NCBI RefSeq assembly: GCF_001620365.2
Contig: NZ_LQMT02000032.1
Location: forward strand, 249,077 to 313,076
From: Amycolatopsis keratiniphila subsp. keratiniphila
GTDB taxonomy: Bacteria; Actinomycetota; Actinomycetes; Mycobacteriales; Pseudonocardiaceae
Direction of reading: 5' to 3'
Length of the DNA: 64,000 nt
Below are positions 42,501-50,082 of the stretch, one piece after another (the first letter of the stretch is position 1; the number at the start of each line of letters is the position of its first letter). The notes under the pieces were generated by a model. It saw only the letters and a program-made list of their open reading frames with translations. It searched no databases and was not told where the DNA came from. A program made the position numbers and the translations under genes.

Positions 42501-43064
42501 TGGCGGCAGCGCGGGTCGTTCGAGCCGGGTTCGCCGTGGCTGCTGCGGTTCTTCGACCGGATCTCCTGGTATCCGGTGAGCGCCGAGGAATTGCTCGACC
42601 TGCGGGCCCAGAGCTCGGCCGGGGAGCTGGAACTCGACATCACCGACGGCGAGTTCGCGCTCGCCGACCACGAACGGTTCCTGGCCGACAACGCGGCCGA
42701 CATCGCCGCGTTCCGGGCGAAGCAGAGCGCGGCGTTCGAGGCGGAGCGGCAGGCGTGGGCGGCGGCGGGCGAGTTCGACCCGCGGCCGGAACCGGTCGGC
42801 GCGAAGGTCCCGACCACGAAGGTCGAGGCCCCGCCCGGCGGGCACGTCGTCGAGGCGCCGTTCGCGGCGACCGTGTGGCGGGTGGACGTCGAACCAGGCA
42901 AGAAGGTCGACGCGGCCGAGACGCTGGTGATCCTCGAAGCGATGAAGACGGAGGCGCGGATCCCCGCGCCCGCCGGCGGCGAGGTCGTCGAGGTCCTCGT
43001 CTCGCCCGGTGATCAGGTCGCGCCCGGCACGCCGCTGGTGGTTCTGGGAAGGAGCCCGGGATGA
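39498..43064 (+). CDS. uca: Biotin-dependent urea carboxylase (possibly guanidine carboxylase)
   Basis: A 1188-residue biotin enzyme. The biotin carboxylase domain (about 1-445) has KLLVANRGEIAVRIIRTAREMG, the ATP-grasp glycine loop and EVNTRLQVEHPVTE. Then come a KipA/AHS2 domain (about 450-760, GRLGFWHVGVPPNGPMDELSLRLG), a KipI/AHS1 domain (about 785-1000) and a C-terminal biotinyl domain with the attachment lysine near 1150 in EAMKTEA. This order is diagnostic of urea carboxylase, making allophanate from urea, bicarbonate and ATP. With two DUF1989 partners in the operon, it could instead carboxylate guanidine; sequence alone does not decide it. The GTG start overlaps the UAAP2 stop. Confidence 0.9.
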   Translation: MKLLVANRGEIAVRIIRTAREMGIPTVAVYSDADRTAAHVRLSDEAVRLGPAPARESYLLGDAIIEAALKTGADTIHPGYGFLSEDAAFARAVEAAGFRFAGPTADHLEIFGSKHTAREKAVEAGVPLLPGTGLLATLADAEAAADEIGYPVMLKATGGGGGIGMRACASAGELRDAWEAVQSIATKSFSTSGVFLERLVTRARHVEVQVFGDGTGEVLALGTRDCTLQRRNQKVLEECPAPGLSEAVREKLVSAAVDLCASVRYRSAGTVEFIYDPAREEAAFLEVNTRLQVEHPVTEAVYDIDLVSWMLRLADGDTGMFATTPSPRGHAIEARVYAEDPAAGHRPSAGLLTRADFPAGVRVDTWVEAGSKVTTHYDPLLAKVITVGADRAEALAALGEALGESRVDGVRTNLGQLRAVAADRRLGEVTHDTATLDTITDPEPRIEVLRGGTMTTVQDWPGRLGFWHVGVPPNGPMDELSLRLGNRALGNPEGAAGLECTVDGVSLRFTEDAIVCVTGSPSPVTVDGAPVPQWTPIEIPAGGVLDVGTGTAGLRAYVLVRGGIDVPDFLGSAATFTLGGFGGHGGRALATGDVLYPGPLPENAVIGPVPEAERPVFATHWEIGAAEGPHAAPEFFTPDDVETFYATDWEVHFNSARTGVRLVGPRPRWAREDGGEAGLHPSNIHDTPYAIGAVDYTGDLPILLGPDGPSLGGFVCPATVVTGQRWKLGQLRPGDTVRFVPITTEHAGSLRVSPGTAVKASRKPIDDGGILGRLSTSDENPEVTYRRSGDDNLLIEYGPMKLDLALRMRVHALADRLATEGLDGVVDLTPGIRSLQVHVDPDVLPVPKLLGLVQEVEHDLPRTGDLVVPSRTVRLPLSWDDPATREAIERYMAGVRDDAPWCPWNIEFIRRVNGLSSVDDVYRTVFDAEYLVLGLGDVYLGAPVATPLDPRHRLVTTKYNPARTWTAENSVGIGGSYLCIYGMEGPGGYQFVGRTVQVWSGWRQRGSFEPGSPWLLRFFDRISWYPVSAEELLDLRAQSSAGELELDITDGEFALADHERFLADNAADIAAFRAKQSAAFEAERQAWAAAGEFDPRPEPVGAKVPTTKVEAPPGGHVVEAPFAATVWRVDVEPGKKVDAAETLVILEAMKTEARIPAPAGGEVVEVLVSPGDQVAPGTPLVVLGRSPG

Positions 43065-44674
43065 GCGTGCGGGAGCGGGTGCGCGCCGCGTACCACCGGA
43101 TCGCCCGGGTCGACCGGCCCGAGATCTGGATCGACCTGCGTCCCGAGGAGGACGTGCTCGCCGACGCGGAGAAGCTGGAAGCCCGTCGCTTGGCGGGGGA
43201 ATCCCTGCCGCTGTACGGGAAACTCGCCGCGGTCAAGGGCAACATCGACGTCGCCGGGCTGCCGACGACGGCAGCGTGCCCCGAGTACGCCTACTCGCCC
43301 GTCGAGGACGCGCCGGTGGTGGCGCGGCTGCGCGCGGCCGGGGCGCTGATCCTGGGCACGACCAACCTGGACCAGTTCGCGACCGGGCTCGTCGGGGCGC
43401 GCAGCCCGCACGGGGCGGTGCGGAACGCGATCGATCCGGCGTACGTCTCGGGTGGGTCGAGTTCGGGGTCGGCGGTCGCGGTGGCACTCGGGATCGCGGA
43501 TCTGGCGCTGGGCACGGACACCGCCGGATCCGGCCGGGTTCCGGCGGCGTTCAACGGGATCGTCGGGCTGAAGCCGACGCGGGGGCTGGTTCCGACGGCC
43601 GGTGTCGTGCCCGCGTGCGCGAGCATCGACTGCGTCACGGTGTTCGCGCGGACGGTCGACGAGGCGACGGCCGCGTTCGCCTGTCTCAGCGAGCCCCGGG
43701 ATCTGCCAGTGCTGAACCGTCCTTTCCGGATCGGCGTACCTGCCGAGCTGGGCCCTCTTCAGGACGGCTGGGCCGAAGCGTTCGCCGCGGCGTCCCGGTC
43801 GTATTCGGACGCGGGCGCCCAGCTGGCCCCTGTCGACATATCGCCGTTCCTGGCAGCGGCGCGTCTGCTGTACGAAGGCGCCTTCGTGGCCGAGCGGTAT
43901 TCGGCGGTCGGCGAGTTCATCGACGCGCATCCGGACGCCGTCGACCCGGCCGTGCGGCAAATCATCGGCGCGGCGAAGGACATCCCGGCGCATCGATTGT
44001 TCTCCGACCTCGCCACGCTCGACGGTCTTTCTAGTGAAGCCTCGGCCGTTTTGTCCACAGTGGACTGCCTGCTGCTGCCCACGACGCCGGAACACCCGAC
44101 GATCGCCGAAGTCGAGGCCGATCCGCTGGGCGTGAACGCGCGGCTGGGCCGGTTCACGAACTCGACGAATCTGCTGGGCCTGTCGTCGCTCGCCGTGCCC
44201 GCCGGGACCGTCGGCGGGCTGCCGTTCGGGGTGATGCTGGTCGGGCCCGCGTACGCCGACCGGATCCTCGCCGACGTCGCCCGCTCGGTGCCGCGGCGGA
44301 CGCGGATCGCGGTCGTCGGCGCGCATCTGCGCGGGCAGCCGCTGAACCACGAACTGACCTCGCGGGGCGGCCGGTTCGTTTCCGCGGGACCGACGGCGGC
44401 CGAGTACCGGTTCTACGCGCTGGACACCGTGCCGCCCAAACCCGGTCTCGTCCGGGTCGCTTCGGGTGGCAAGCCGATCGAGGCGGAGGTGTGGGATCTG
44501 CCGCTGAGCGGCTTCGGCGAGTTCGTGGCGGGCGTTCCCGCGCCGCTGGCCATCGGGAAGGTGCGGCTCGCGGACGGGAGCGAGGTGCCGGGGTTCGTCT
44601 GCGAGCCCGGTGCGGTGGAAGGAGCCGAGGACATCACGGGGTACGGCGGGTGGCTCGGGTACTTGAGCCGTTGA
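43061..44674 (+). CDS. atzF: Allophanate hydrolase
   Basis: A 537-residue amidase-signature enzyme. Its catalytic triad is Ser-Ser-Lys: Lys in LAAVKGNIDVAGLPTTAACP (about residue 52), and the two serines in SGGSSSGSAVAVALG followed by TDTAGSGRVPAAFNGIVGLKPTRG. The C-terminal domain (about 430-537), starting near YRFYALDTVPPKPGL, is the extra module of true allophanate hydrolases. It splits allophanate into ammonia and CO2, the last step of the pathway. ATGA overlap with the carboxylase confirms the operon. A long palindrome follows its stop within ten bases. Confidence 0.92.
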   Translation: MSVRERVRAAYHRIARVDRPEIWIDLRPEEDVLADAEKLEARRLAGESLPLYGKLAAVKGNIDVAGLPTTAACPEYAYSPVEDAPVVARLRAAGALILGTTNLDQFATGLVGARSPHGAVRNAIDPAYVSGGSSSGSAVAVALGIADLALGTDTAGSGRVPAAFNGIVGLKPTRGLVPTAGVVPACASIDCVTVFARTVDEATAAFACLSEPRDLPVLNRPFRIGVPAELGPLQDGWAEAFAAASRSYSDAGAQLAPVDISPFLAAARLLYEGAFVAERYSAVGEFIDAHPDAVDPAVRQIIGAAKDIPAHRLFSDLATLDGLSSEASAVLSTVDCLLLPTTPEHPTIAEVEADPLGVNARLGRFTNSTNLLGLSSLAVPAGTVGGLPFGVMLVGPAYADRILADVARSVPRRTRIAVVGAHLRGQPLNHELTSRGGRFVSAGPTAAEYRFYALDTVPPKPGLVRVASGGKPIEAEVWDLPLSGFGEFVAGVPAPLAIGKVRLADGSEVPGFVCEPGAVEGAEDITGYGGWLGYLSR

Positions 44675-44682
44675 CTCTCGTC

Positions 44683-44726
44683 TCGTGGGTGGCGTTTCGG
44701 GTTCTAACCCGAAACGCCACTCACGA
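44683..44726. repeat. Type 1 palindrome, copy B
   Basis: 21-base arms flank a 2-base centre, with one A-to-G substitution in the left arm relative to the copy at 2481-2534. It lies nine bases after the allophanate hydrolase stop. A G-U wobble in RNA would preserve the stem despite the substitution. A transcription terminator for the operon is the simplest reading. Confidence 0.7.
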
Positions 44727-44829
44727 CCACCGGACCAGGCGTTTTCCGATTTGGTTGGCTTCACGGGGCGTTCTGGGAAGAAGCTCACAAACCGTGGCGG
44801 CCCGCCGGGGGCTGGGTAGTTTCGGAGTG

Positions 44830-45414
44830 GTGCCGACCACATCCACCTCCAGCCGCAGGACCGTGATCAGCGTGTTCGCCGCGCTGGGCCTCGTCGTGGC
44901 CGCGATGGTGACGCTCGGCGCCACCGGCCTGGCCGTCAAACCGGTGAACGGGCAGGCGCTCGCGGTCCTCGAAGAGGTCCCCGGTCCCGAGAGCGGCCCG
45001 ACCTGCGCCGTCGACAAGCGTTACGTCGACGAAGACACCTTCGGCATGCGCCCGGACGTGATCGAAGCGTGGAACGCCATGCGCGCCAAGGCCAAAGCCC
45101 AGAACGTCACGCTCTGCGTGAACGACGGCAAACGCAGCCGGAGCCAGCAGCAGCGCGAGTTCGACAAGGCCGTCGAGCGGTTCGGCTCCGTGGAGCAGGC
45201 CAAGAAATGGGCACTGCAGCCCGAGACGTCCATGCACGTCAAGGGAATCGCCGTCGACATCCAGCCGCTGAACTCGGCCTCATGGGTGGACAAGAACGGC
45301 GGCCCGCTCGGCTGGTGCCGTCGCTACGACAACGAAAAATGGCACTTCGAGTACGACCCGGCCTACAAGACCGCCGGCTGCCCGGCCCTGCTCCCCAGCG
45401 CCACCGGCAACTAA
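44830..45414 (+). CDS. Secreted M15/VanY-like D-alanyl-D-alanine carboxypeptidase family protein
   Basis: A 194-residue exported or membrane-anchored peptidase. An N-terminal signal-anchor (VISVFAALGLVVAAMVTLGATGL) is followed by a short linker and the peptidase M15 domain. Zinc motifs are SMHVKGIAVDI (S-x-H-x-x-G-x-A-x-D) and WHFEYDP, the last H of the family. The domain also has two or more cysteines (CAVDKRY, CVNDGKRSRSQQQ, CRRYDN, AGCPAL) that may form disulfides. D,D-carboxypeptidases trim peptidoglycan stems. GTG codons at 44827 and 44830 are both possible. It is followed by CTCGCGTGATT repeats. Confidence 0.82.
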   Translation: MPTTSTSSRRTVISVFAALGLVVAAMVTLGATGLAVKPVNGQALAVLEEVPGPESGPTCAVDKRYVDEDTFGMRPDVIEAWNAMRAKAKAQNVTLCVNDGKRSRSQQQREFDKAVERFGSVEQAKKWALQPETSMHVKGIAVDIQPLNSASWVDKNGGPLGWCRRYDNEKWHFEYDPAYKTAGCPALLPSATGN

Positions 45415-45418
45415 GGCG

Positions 45419-45494
45419 TAACTCGCGTGATTGGACGCGTAACTCGCGTGATTGGAGGCGGAACTCATGAGTTCCGGCTTAGATCACGCGAGCT
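45419..45494. repeat. Second cluster of CTCGCGTGAT motifs
   Basis: Two direct copies of ACTCGCGTGATTGG (from 45421 and 45441) and an inverted ATCACGCGAG (45483-45493) lie between convergent genes. The inverted copy contains the TGA stop of the beta-lactamase gene (AAG CTC GCG TGA). The same motif clusters at 2551-2650. Confidence 0.6.
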
Positions 45495-46395
45495 TTTCGA
45501 CGACGTACTTCGCGGCCTCGGCGAGCAGCGCTTCGTCGTACGGAGCGTCCTTCGCCGCCTTGCTGGACATGACCGCCAGGACGATCGGAGCCTTACCGGG
45601 AGGCCAGAGGACGGCGATGTCGTTCAGCGTGCCGTACTCGCCCGTTCCGGTCTTACCCGCGATGGTCCAGCCGGGCGGCAGGCCCGCCCGGATCCGGCCG
45701 GCGCCGGTGACCGTGCGCTGGAGCAGGTCGCGCAGGAAGTCGCGTTTGTCGGCGGCCAGCGTGTCCCCCAGCACGATCTCCCGGTAGTCGGCCGCGAACG
45801 CCCGCGGTGTGGTGGTGTCGCGAAGGTCACCCGGCGTGGCCTCGGTGATGGCCGGTTCGATCCGGTCCATCCGCGTGACCGTGTCACCGAGACCGCGCGT
45901 GAACGCCGTCAGCGCGGCGGGGCCGCCGAGATCCCGCAGCAGGAGGTTGCCCGCCGTGCCGTCGCTGAACCGGACGGCGGCGTCGCACAGCTGGCGGATC
46001 GTCATGCCGGTGGCCACGTGCCGCTCGGTGACCGGGGCGTGCTTCATCAGGTCGGCCCGCGAGTAGCGGACCCGGGTTTCCAGATGCGACAACGGGTTGC
46101 GCTGCAGCACCGCGGCCGCCGCGACCCCCTTGAACGTCGAGCAGAACGCGAACCGCTCGTCCGCGCGGTGCTCGACGGTGCCGCCGTCTCCGGTGTCGAG
46201 CGCGTACACACCGAGCCTGGCGTCGTACTTCTTCTCCAGCTCCATCAGCCGGTCGTGGAACTGGCGGGTGGTGGACGGCGGCGGTGGCGGAGGCGACGGC
46301 GCGGGCGGGTTCGCCCGCGTGCAGGCGGCCAATGACGCGAGGACCGCCATCCCCAATAGCGCGCGACGGGTGACGGCCGGCCCCGGCGAGTCCAT
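45484..46395 (-). CDS. Class A beta-lactamase, lipoprotein, variant active site
   Basis: A 303-residue serine beta-lactamase. The signal sequence has RRALLGMAVLASLAAC, so it is probably a lipoprotein (Cys 25) and perhaps Tat-exported, followed by a proline-rich linker (10 prolines). STFK (Ser 86-Lys 89) is the nucleophile motif and AGKTGTG the third box. The second box reads SDG (144-146) rather than SDN, and the omega-loop reads EPAITEATPGD (Glu 180), with Thr where class A enzymes have the water-holding Asn 170. The enzyme may therefore be slow or have altered specificity. It is divergent from the thiolase gene (185 bases). Confidence 0.9.
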   Translation of the reverse strand: MDSPGPAVTRRALLGMAVLASLAACTRANPPAPSPPPPPPSTTRQFHDRLMELEKKYDARLGVYALDTGDGGTVEHRADERFAFCSTFKGVAAAAVLQRNPLSHLETRVRYSRADLMKHAPVTERHVATGMTIRQLCDAAVRFSDGTAGNLLLRDLGGPAALTAFTRGLGDTVTRMDRIEPAITEATPGDLRDTTTPRAFAADYREIVLGDTLAADKRDFLRDLLQRTVTGAGRIRAGLPPGWTIAGKTGTGEYGTLNDIAVLWPPGKAPIVLAVMSSKAAKDAPYDEALLAEAAKYVVEKLA

Positions 46396-46580
46396 CGTGA
46401 TCCCTCCCCCTGATCACTTCGAACATAGCAATTTCCCCACCTCCCCCGGATCGGCCAAGCGGCCGAGGCGGGTGACCCCGGGAGTGTGCCTTCCCCCACT
46501 CGACCGGGCCACCATCCTGGTTACCGACGGGTAACCGGGGCTAGGGTGCGGTCAGGACAACCTCTACTTCAGGAGCATTC

Positions 46581-47813
46581 GTGGCCGCAGGAGCAACACC
46601 GCTCGCGCCGAACGCGCGGTCGGTACGCAATGTCGCCTTCGTCGAAGGGGTGCGGACGCCCTTCGGCAAGGCAGGCGAAAAGGGTATGTACGCCGGCACC
46701 CGTGCCGACGATCTCGTCGTCAACGCCATCCGTGAACTGCTGCGGCGGCATCCCGAGCTGCCGCCCGAGCGCGTCGACGAAGTGGCGATCGCCGCCACCA
46801 CCCAGATCGGCGACCAGGGCCTGACCATCGGCCGCACCGCCGCGCTGCTGGCGGGCCTGCCGAAGTCGGTGCCCGGTTTCGCGCTCGACCGGATGTGCGC
46901 GGGCGCGATGACCGCGGTCACCACCACCGCGAGCGGGATCGGCTTCGGTGCCTACGACATCGCCATCGCCGGCGGCGTCGAGCACATGGGCCGCCACCCG
47001 ATGGGCGAGGGTGTGGACCCGAACCCGCGCATCATCGCCGACAAGCTCGTCGACCCGACGGCGCTCGTGATGGGCCAGACCGCGGAGAACCTGCACGACC
47101 GGTTCCCGGCGATCACCAAGCAGCGCACCGACGCGTACGCCGCGCGCAGCCAGGAGAAGTACGCCGAGGCCGTGAAGACCGGCAAGATCGGCCCCGAGCT
47201 GGTCCCGGTCGCCACGCGTTCGAAGGAACTCGGCTGGGGTCTCGCGACCGAGGACGAGCCGCCGCGCCCCGGCACCACCGTCGAGCAGCTCGCCGGGCTG
47301 AAGACGCCGTTCCGCCCGCACGGCCGGATCACCGCGGGCAACGCGGCCGGGCTCAACGACGGCGCCACCGCGGCGCTGCTCGCCGACGAGGACACCGCCC
47401 GTGAGCTCGGCCTGCCGATCGGCATGCGCCTGGTGGGCTACTCCTTCGCCGGCGTCGAGCCGGAGGTCATGGGCATCGGCCCGGTGCCCGCCACCGAGAA
47501 ACTGTTCGCGCGCACCGGCCTGTCGATCGACGACATCGGCCTGTTCGAGATCAACGAGGCGTTCGCGATCCAGGTGCTCGCGTTCCTCGACCACTTCGGC
47601 ATCGCCGACGACGACCCCCGCGTCAACCAGTGGGGTGGCGCGATCGCCTGCGGTCACCCGCTCGCGTCCTCCGGGGTGCGGCTGATGACGCAGCTTTCGC
47701 GTCAGTTCGCCGAGCGCCCCGACGTGCGCTACGGCTTGACCACCATGTGCATCGGTATCGGCATGGGCGGCACCGTTATTTGGGAGAACCCGGCCTTTGA
47801 GGGGGCGAAGTAA
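46581..47813 (+). CDS. fadA: Acetyl-CoA C-acetyltransferase (thiolase)
   Basis: A 410-residue thiolase. VEGVRTPFGKAG is the N-terminal signature; the nucleophilic cysteine is in FALDRMCAGAMTAV, the second family motif is FEINEAFAIQVLAFLDHF, and the catalytic His/Cys are in GGAIACGHPLASSG and TTMCIGIGMGGTV. It performs the last step of fatty acid beta-oxidation. The GTG start at 46581 is 20 bases after TTCAGGAGCATTC, a reasonable ribosome site. Its stop overlaps the fadB ATG (TAATG), and the two are the standard beta-oxidation pair. Confidence 0.93.
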   Translation: MAAGATPLAPNARSVRNVAFVEGVRTPFGKAGEKGMYAGTRADDLVVNAIRELLRRHPELPPERVDEVAIAATTQIGDQGLTIGRTAALLAGLPKSVPGFALDRMCAGAMTAVTTTASGIGFGAYDIAIAGGVEHMGRHPMGEGVDPNPRIIADKLVDPTALVMGQTAENLHDRFPAITKQRTDAYAARSQEKYAEAVKTGKIGPELVPVATRSKELGWGLATEDEPPRPGTTVEQLAGLKTPFRPHGRITAGNAAGLNDGATAALLADEDTARELGLPIGMRLVGYSFAGVEPEVMGIGPVPATEKLFARTGLSIDDIGLFEINEAFAIQVLAFLDHFGIADDDPRVNQWGGAIACGHPLASSGVRLMTQLSRQFAERPDVRYGLTTMCIGIGMGGTVIWENPAFEGAK

Positions 47814-49924
47814 TGACTTTCACCGCTGAGCAGGCGAAAGCCGCCTTCCCCGACGAGGTCGTCACGAACGCGGTCACCCGGCTGGTGAAGGTGCCCGGGC
47901 TCGGCAAGCCCGTCGCGCTGATCACCCTGGACAACGGCCACGACCACACCCGGCCCAACACCTTCGGCCCGCAGGGCCTGGTGAGTCTCAACGCCGCGAT
48001 CGACGCCGCCTTCGCCGCGGAACCCGCCGCGATCGCGGTCACCGGCAAGCCGTTCATCTTCGCCGTCGGCGCCGACCTTTCCGGCGTCGAAGCGGTCGCG
48101 GATCCGGCGCTGGCGCGGGAGATCGCGCAGACCGGGCACGACGTGTTCCGGCGGCTCACCGAATCCGAGATCCCGACCTTCGGGTTCATCAACGGCGCGG
48201 TGATGGGCGGCGGGCTCGAACTCGCCCTCTCCTGCCACTACCGCACGCTGTCGGAGAACACCGCCGCGATCGCGTTCCCCGAGGTCTTCCTCGGCCTGTT
48301 CCCGGGCTGGGGCGGCACGCAGCTGCTGCCGAACCTCATCGGCCCGGACGCCGCGGTCACCGTGATCATCGAGAACGCGCTGGCGCAGAACAAGATGCTG
48401 AAGGTCGCGCAGGCGGCGGAGCTCGGCATCGTCGACGAGGTCTTCGGCTCGGCCGACTACCTCGAGCAGTCCCTGCTGTGGCTGGCGAAGGTCGTCAACG
48501 GCGAGATCACCCCCGCCCGCCGCGAGATCGACCGCGGTGCGGGCTGGGACGCCGCGATCGCCCGCGCGAAGGCCATTGTGGACGGTCGCACGAAGGGCGC
48601 GTCCCCCGGCGCGACCAAGGCCGTCGAGCTGCTGGAGCTGGCCCGCGAGAACGATCTGGACCGCGGCTACGCGGCCGAGACCGACGGGCTCGCCGAACTG
48701 CTCATGGACGACACCCTGCGGGCCGGGCTGTACTCGTTCAACCTGGTCAACAAGCGGGCCAAGCGGCCGGCGGGCGCGCCGGACAAGTCGCTGGCGCGCA
48801 AGGTGAACAAGGTCGGCATCGTCGGCGCGGGGCTGATGGCCAGCCAGATGGCGCTGCTGTTCGTGCGCCGTCTCAAGGTGCCGGTGGTGCTCACCGACGT
48901 CGACCAGGAACGCGTCGACAAGGGTGTGTCCTATGTGCACGGTGAGATCGACAAGCTGCTGGCCAAGAAGCGGGTCTCGCCGGACGGCGCGAACCGGCTG
49001 AAGGCGCTCGTCACCGGTTCGCTCGACAAGTCGGCGTTCGCCGACGCCGACTTCGTGATCGAGGCGGTGTTCGAGGAGCTGGGCGTCAAGCAGAAGGTCT
49101 TCGCCGACCTGGAACAGTACGTCTCCCCCGAGGCGATCCTGGCGACGAACACCTCGTCGCTGTCGATCACCGCGATGGCGTCGCAGCTGAAGCACCCGGA
49201 GCGCGTGGTCGGGTTCCACTTCTTCAACCCGGTCGCGGTGATGCCGCTGCTGGAGATCGTCCGCGCGGAGAAGACCGACGACGCCGCGCTGGCGACGGCG
49301 TTCGCGCTCGGCAAGCAGCTCAAGAAGTCGAGCGTGCTGGTCAAGGACGCGTCCGCGTTCGTGGTCAACCGGCTGCTGCTGCGTTTCCTCGGCGAGGTGC
49401 TGGTGACCGTCGACGAGGGCACGCCGTTCGACGTCGCCGACAAGGCGCTCGAGCCGCTGGGCCTGCCGATGACGCCGATGACGCTGATGCAGCTCGTCGG
49501 CCCGGCGATCGCCCTGCACGTCGGAGAGACCCTGCACGAGGCGTTCCCGGACCGGTTCACCGTCAGCGAGAACCTCGACCGCTTCGTCAAGGCGGGCAAG
49601 AAGGGCGTCTGGCAGTGGGACGCTCACGGCAACGCCACCGTGGATCCCGAGGTGGCCGAGCTCTGGCAGCAGGGTGACTCGCCGTCGACGTCCGAGCAGG
49701 TGCGTGACCGCGCGCTGGCCGCGATCGCCGAGGAGATCCGGATCATGCTCGACGAGGGCGTGGTCGCCGAGGCGCAGGACATCGACCTGTGCCTGATCCT
49801 CGGGGCGGGCTGGCCGTTCTGGCTGGGTGGCATCACGCCGTACCTCGACCGGGCGGGCGTGTCCGAGAAGGTCAACGGCAAGCCGATCCTGGCCCCGGGT
49901 GTGGCGAGCGTTCCGCTCTCCTGA
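47813..49924 (+). CDS. fadB: Fatty acid oxidation multifunctional protein (enoyl-CoA hydratase/3-hydroxyacyl-CoA dehydrogenase)
   Basis: A 703-residue FadB/FadJ-type protein. The N-terminal enoyl-CoA hydratase domain (about 15-290) has the oxyanion segment FINGAVMGGGLELALSCHYR and the catalytic loop FPEVFLGLFPGWGG. The dehydrogenase domain (about 330-610) begins with VGIVGAGLMASQMALLF, the NAD motif, and has ILATNTSSLSITAMA and VVGFHFFNPVAVMPLLEIV. Together with the thiolase it carries out the last three steps of beta-oxidation. A hairpin terminator follows 10 bases after the stop. Confidence 0.94.
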   Translation: MTFTAEQAKAAFPDEVVTNAVTRLVKVPGLGKPVALITLDNGHDHTRPNTFGPQGLVSLNAAIDAAFAAEPAAIAVTGKPFIFAVGADLSGVEAVADPALAREIAQTGHDVFRRLTESEIPTFGFINGAVMGGGLELALSCHYRTLSENTAAIAFPEVFLGLFPGWGGTQLLPNLIGPDAAVTVIIENALAQNKMLKVAQAAELGIVDEVFGSADYLEQSLLWLAKVVNGEITPARREIDRGAGWDAAIARAKAIVDGRTKGASPGATKAVELLELARENDLDRGYAAETDGLAELLMDDTLRAGLYSFNLVNKRAKRPAGAPDKSLARKVNKVGIVGAGLMASQMALLFVRRLKVPVVLTDVDQERVDKGVSYVHGEIDKLLAKKRVSPDGANRLKALVTGSLDKSAFADADFVIEAVFEELGVKQKVFADLEQYVSPEAILATNTSSLSITAMASQLKHPERVVGFHFFNPVAVMPLLEIVRAEKTDDAALATAFALGKQLKKSSVLVKDASAFVVNRLLLRFLGEVLVTVDEGTPFDVADKALEPLGLPMTPMTLMQLVGPAIALHVGETLHEAFPDRFTVSENLDRFVKAGKKGVWQWDAHGNATVDPEVAELWQQGDSPSTSEQVRDRALAAIAEEIRIMLDEGVVAEAQDIDLCLILGAGWPFWLGGITPYLDRAGVSEKVNGKPILAPGVASVPLS

Positions 49925-49934
49925 GCCTCGACGG

Positions 49935-49976
49935 AAGGCCACCGTCGGCGATCCCTTGATCGCAGGCGGTGGCCTT
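49935..49976 (+). terminator. Hairpin terminator after fadB
   Basis: The outer arms AAGGCCACCG (49935-49944) and CGGTGGCCTT (49967-49976) are perfectly complementary. An inner GCGATC/GATCGC pair closes a CCTT loop. It begins 11 bases after the fadB stop, followed by a short TT run. Probable intrinsic terminator of the thiolase-fadB transcript. Confidence 0.75.
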
Positions 49977-50082
49977 TCGCGTTTTTCGTGGATTCGATGG
50001 CGAGCGGCTACGTTTTCGTGAAAGTCTGGGGCCTTGCGAGGGAACGTTCGTCTCCCCGGCCATCCCCCGGGGAGACGGGCCG

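Noticed and set aside
35796..46395. Genomic island with integrase
   Set aside because: No integrase, transposase, tRNA end or direct flanking repeat was found; any insertion claim rests only on recalled gene order.
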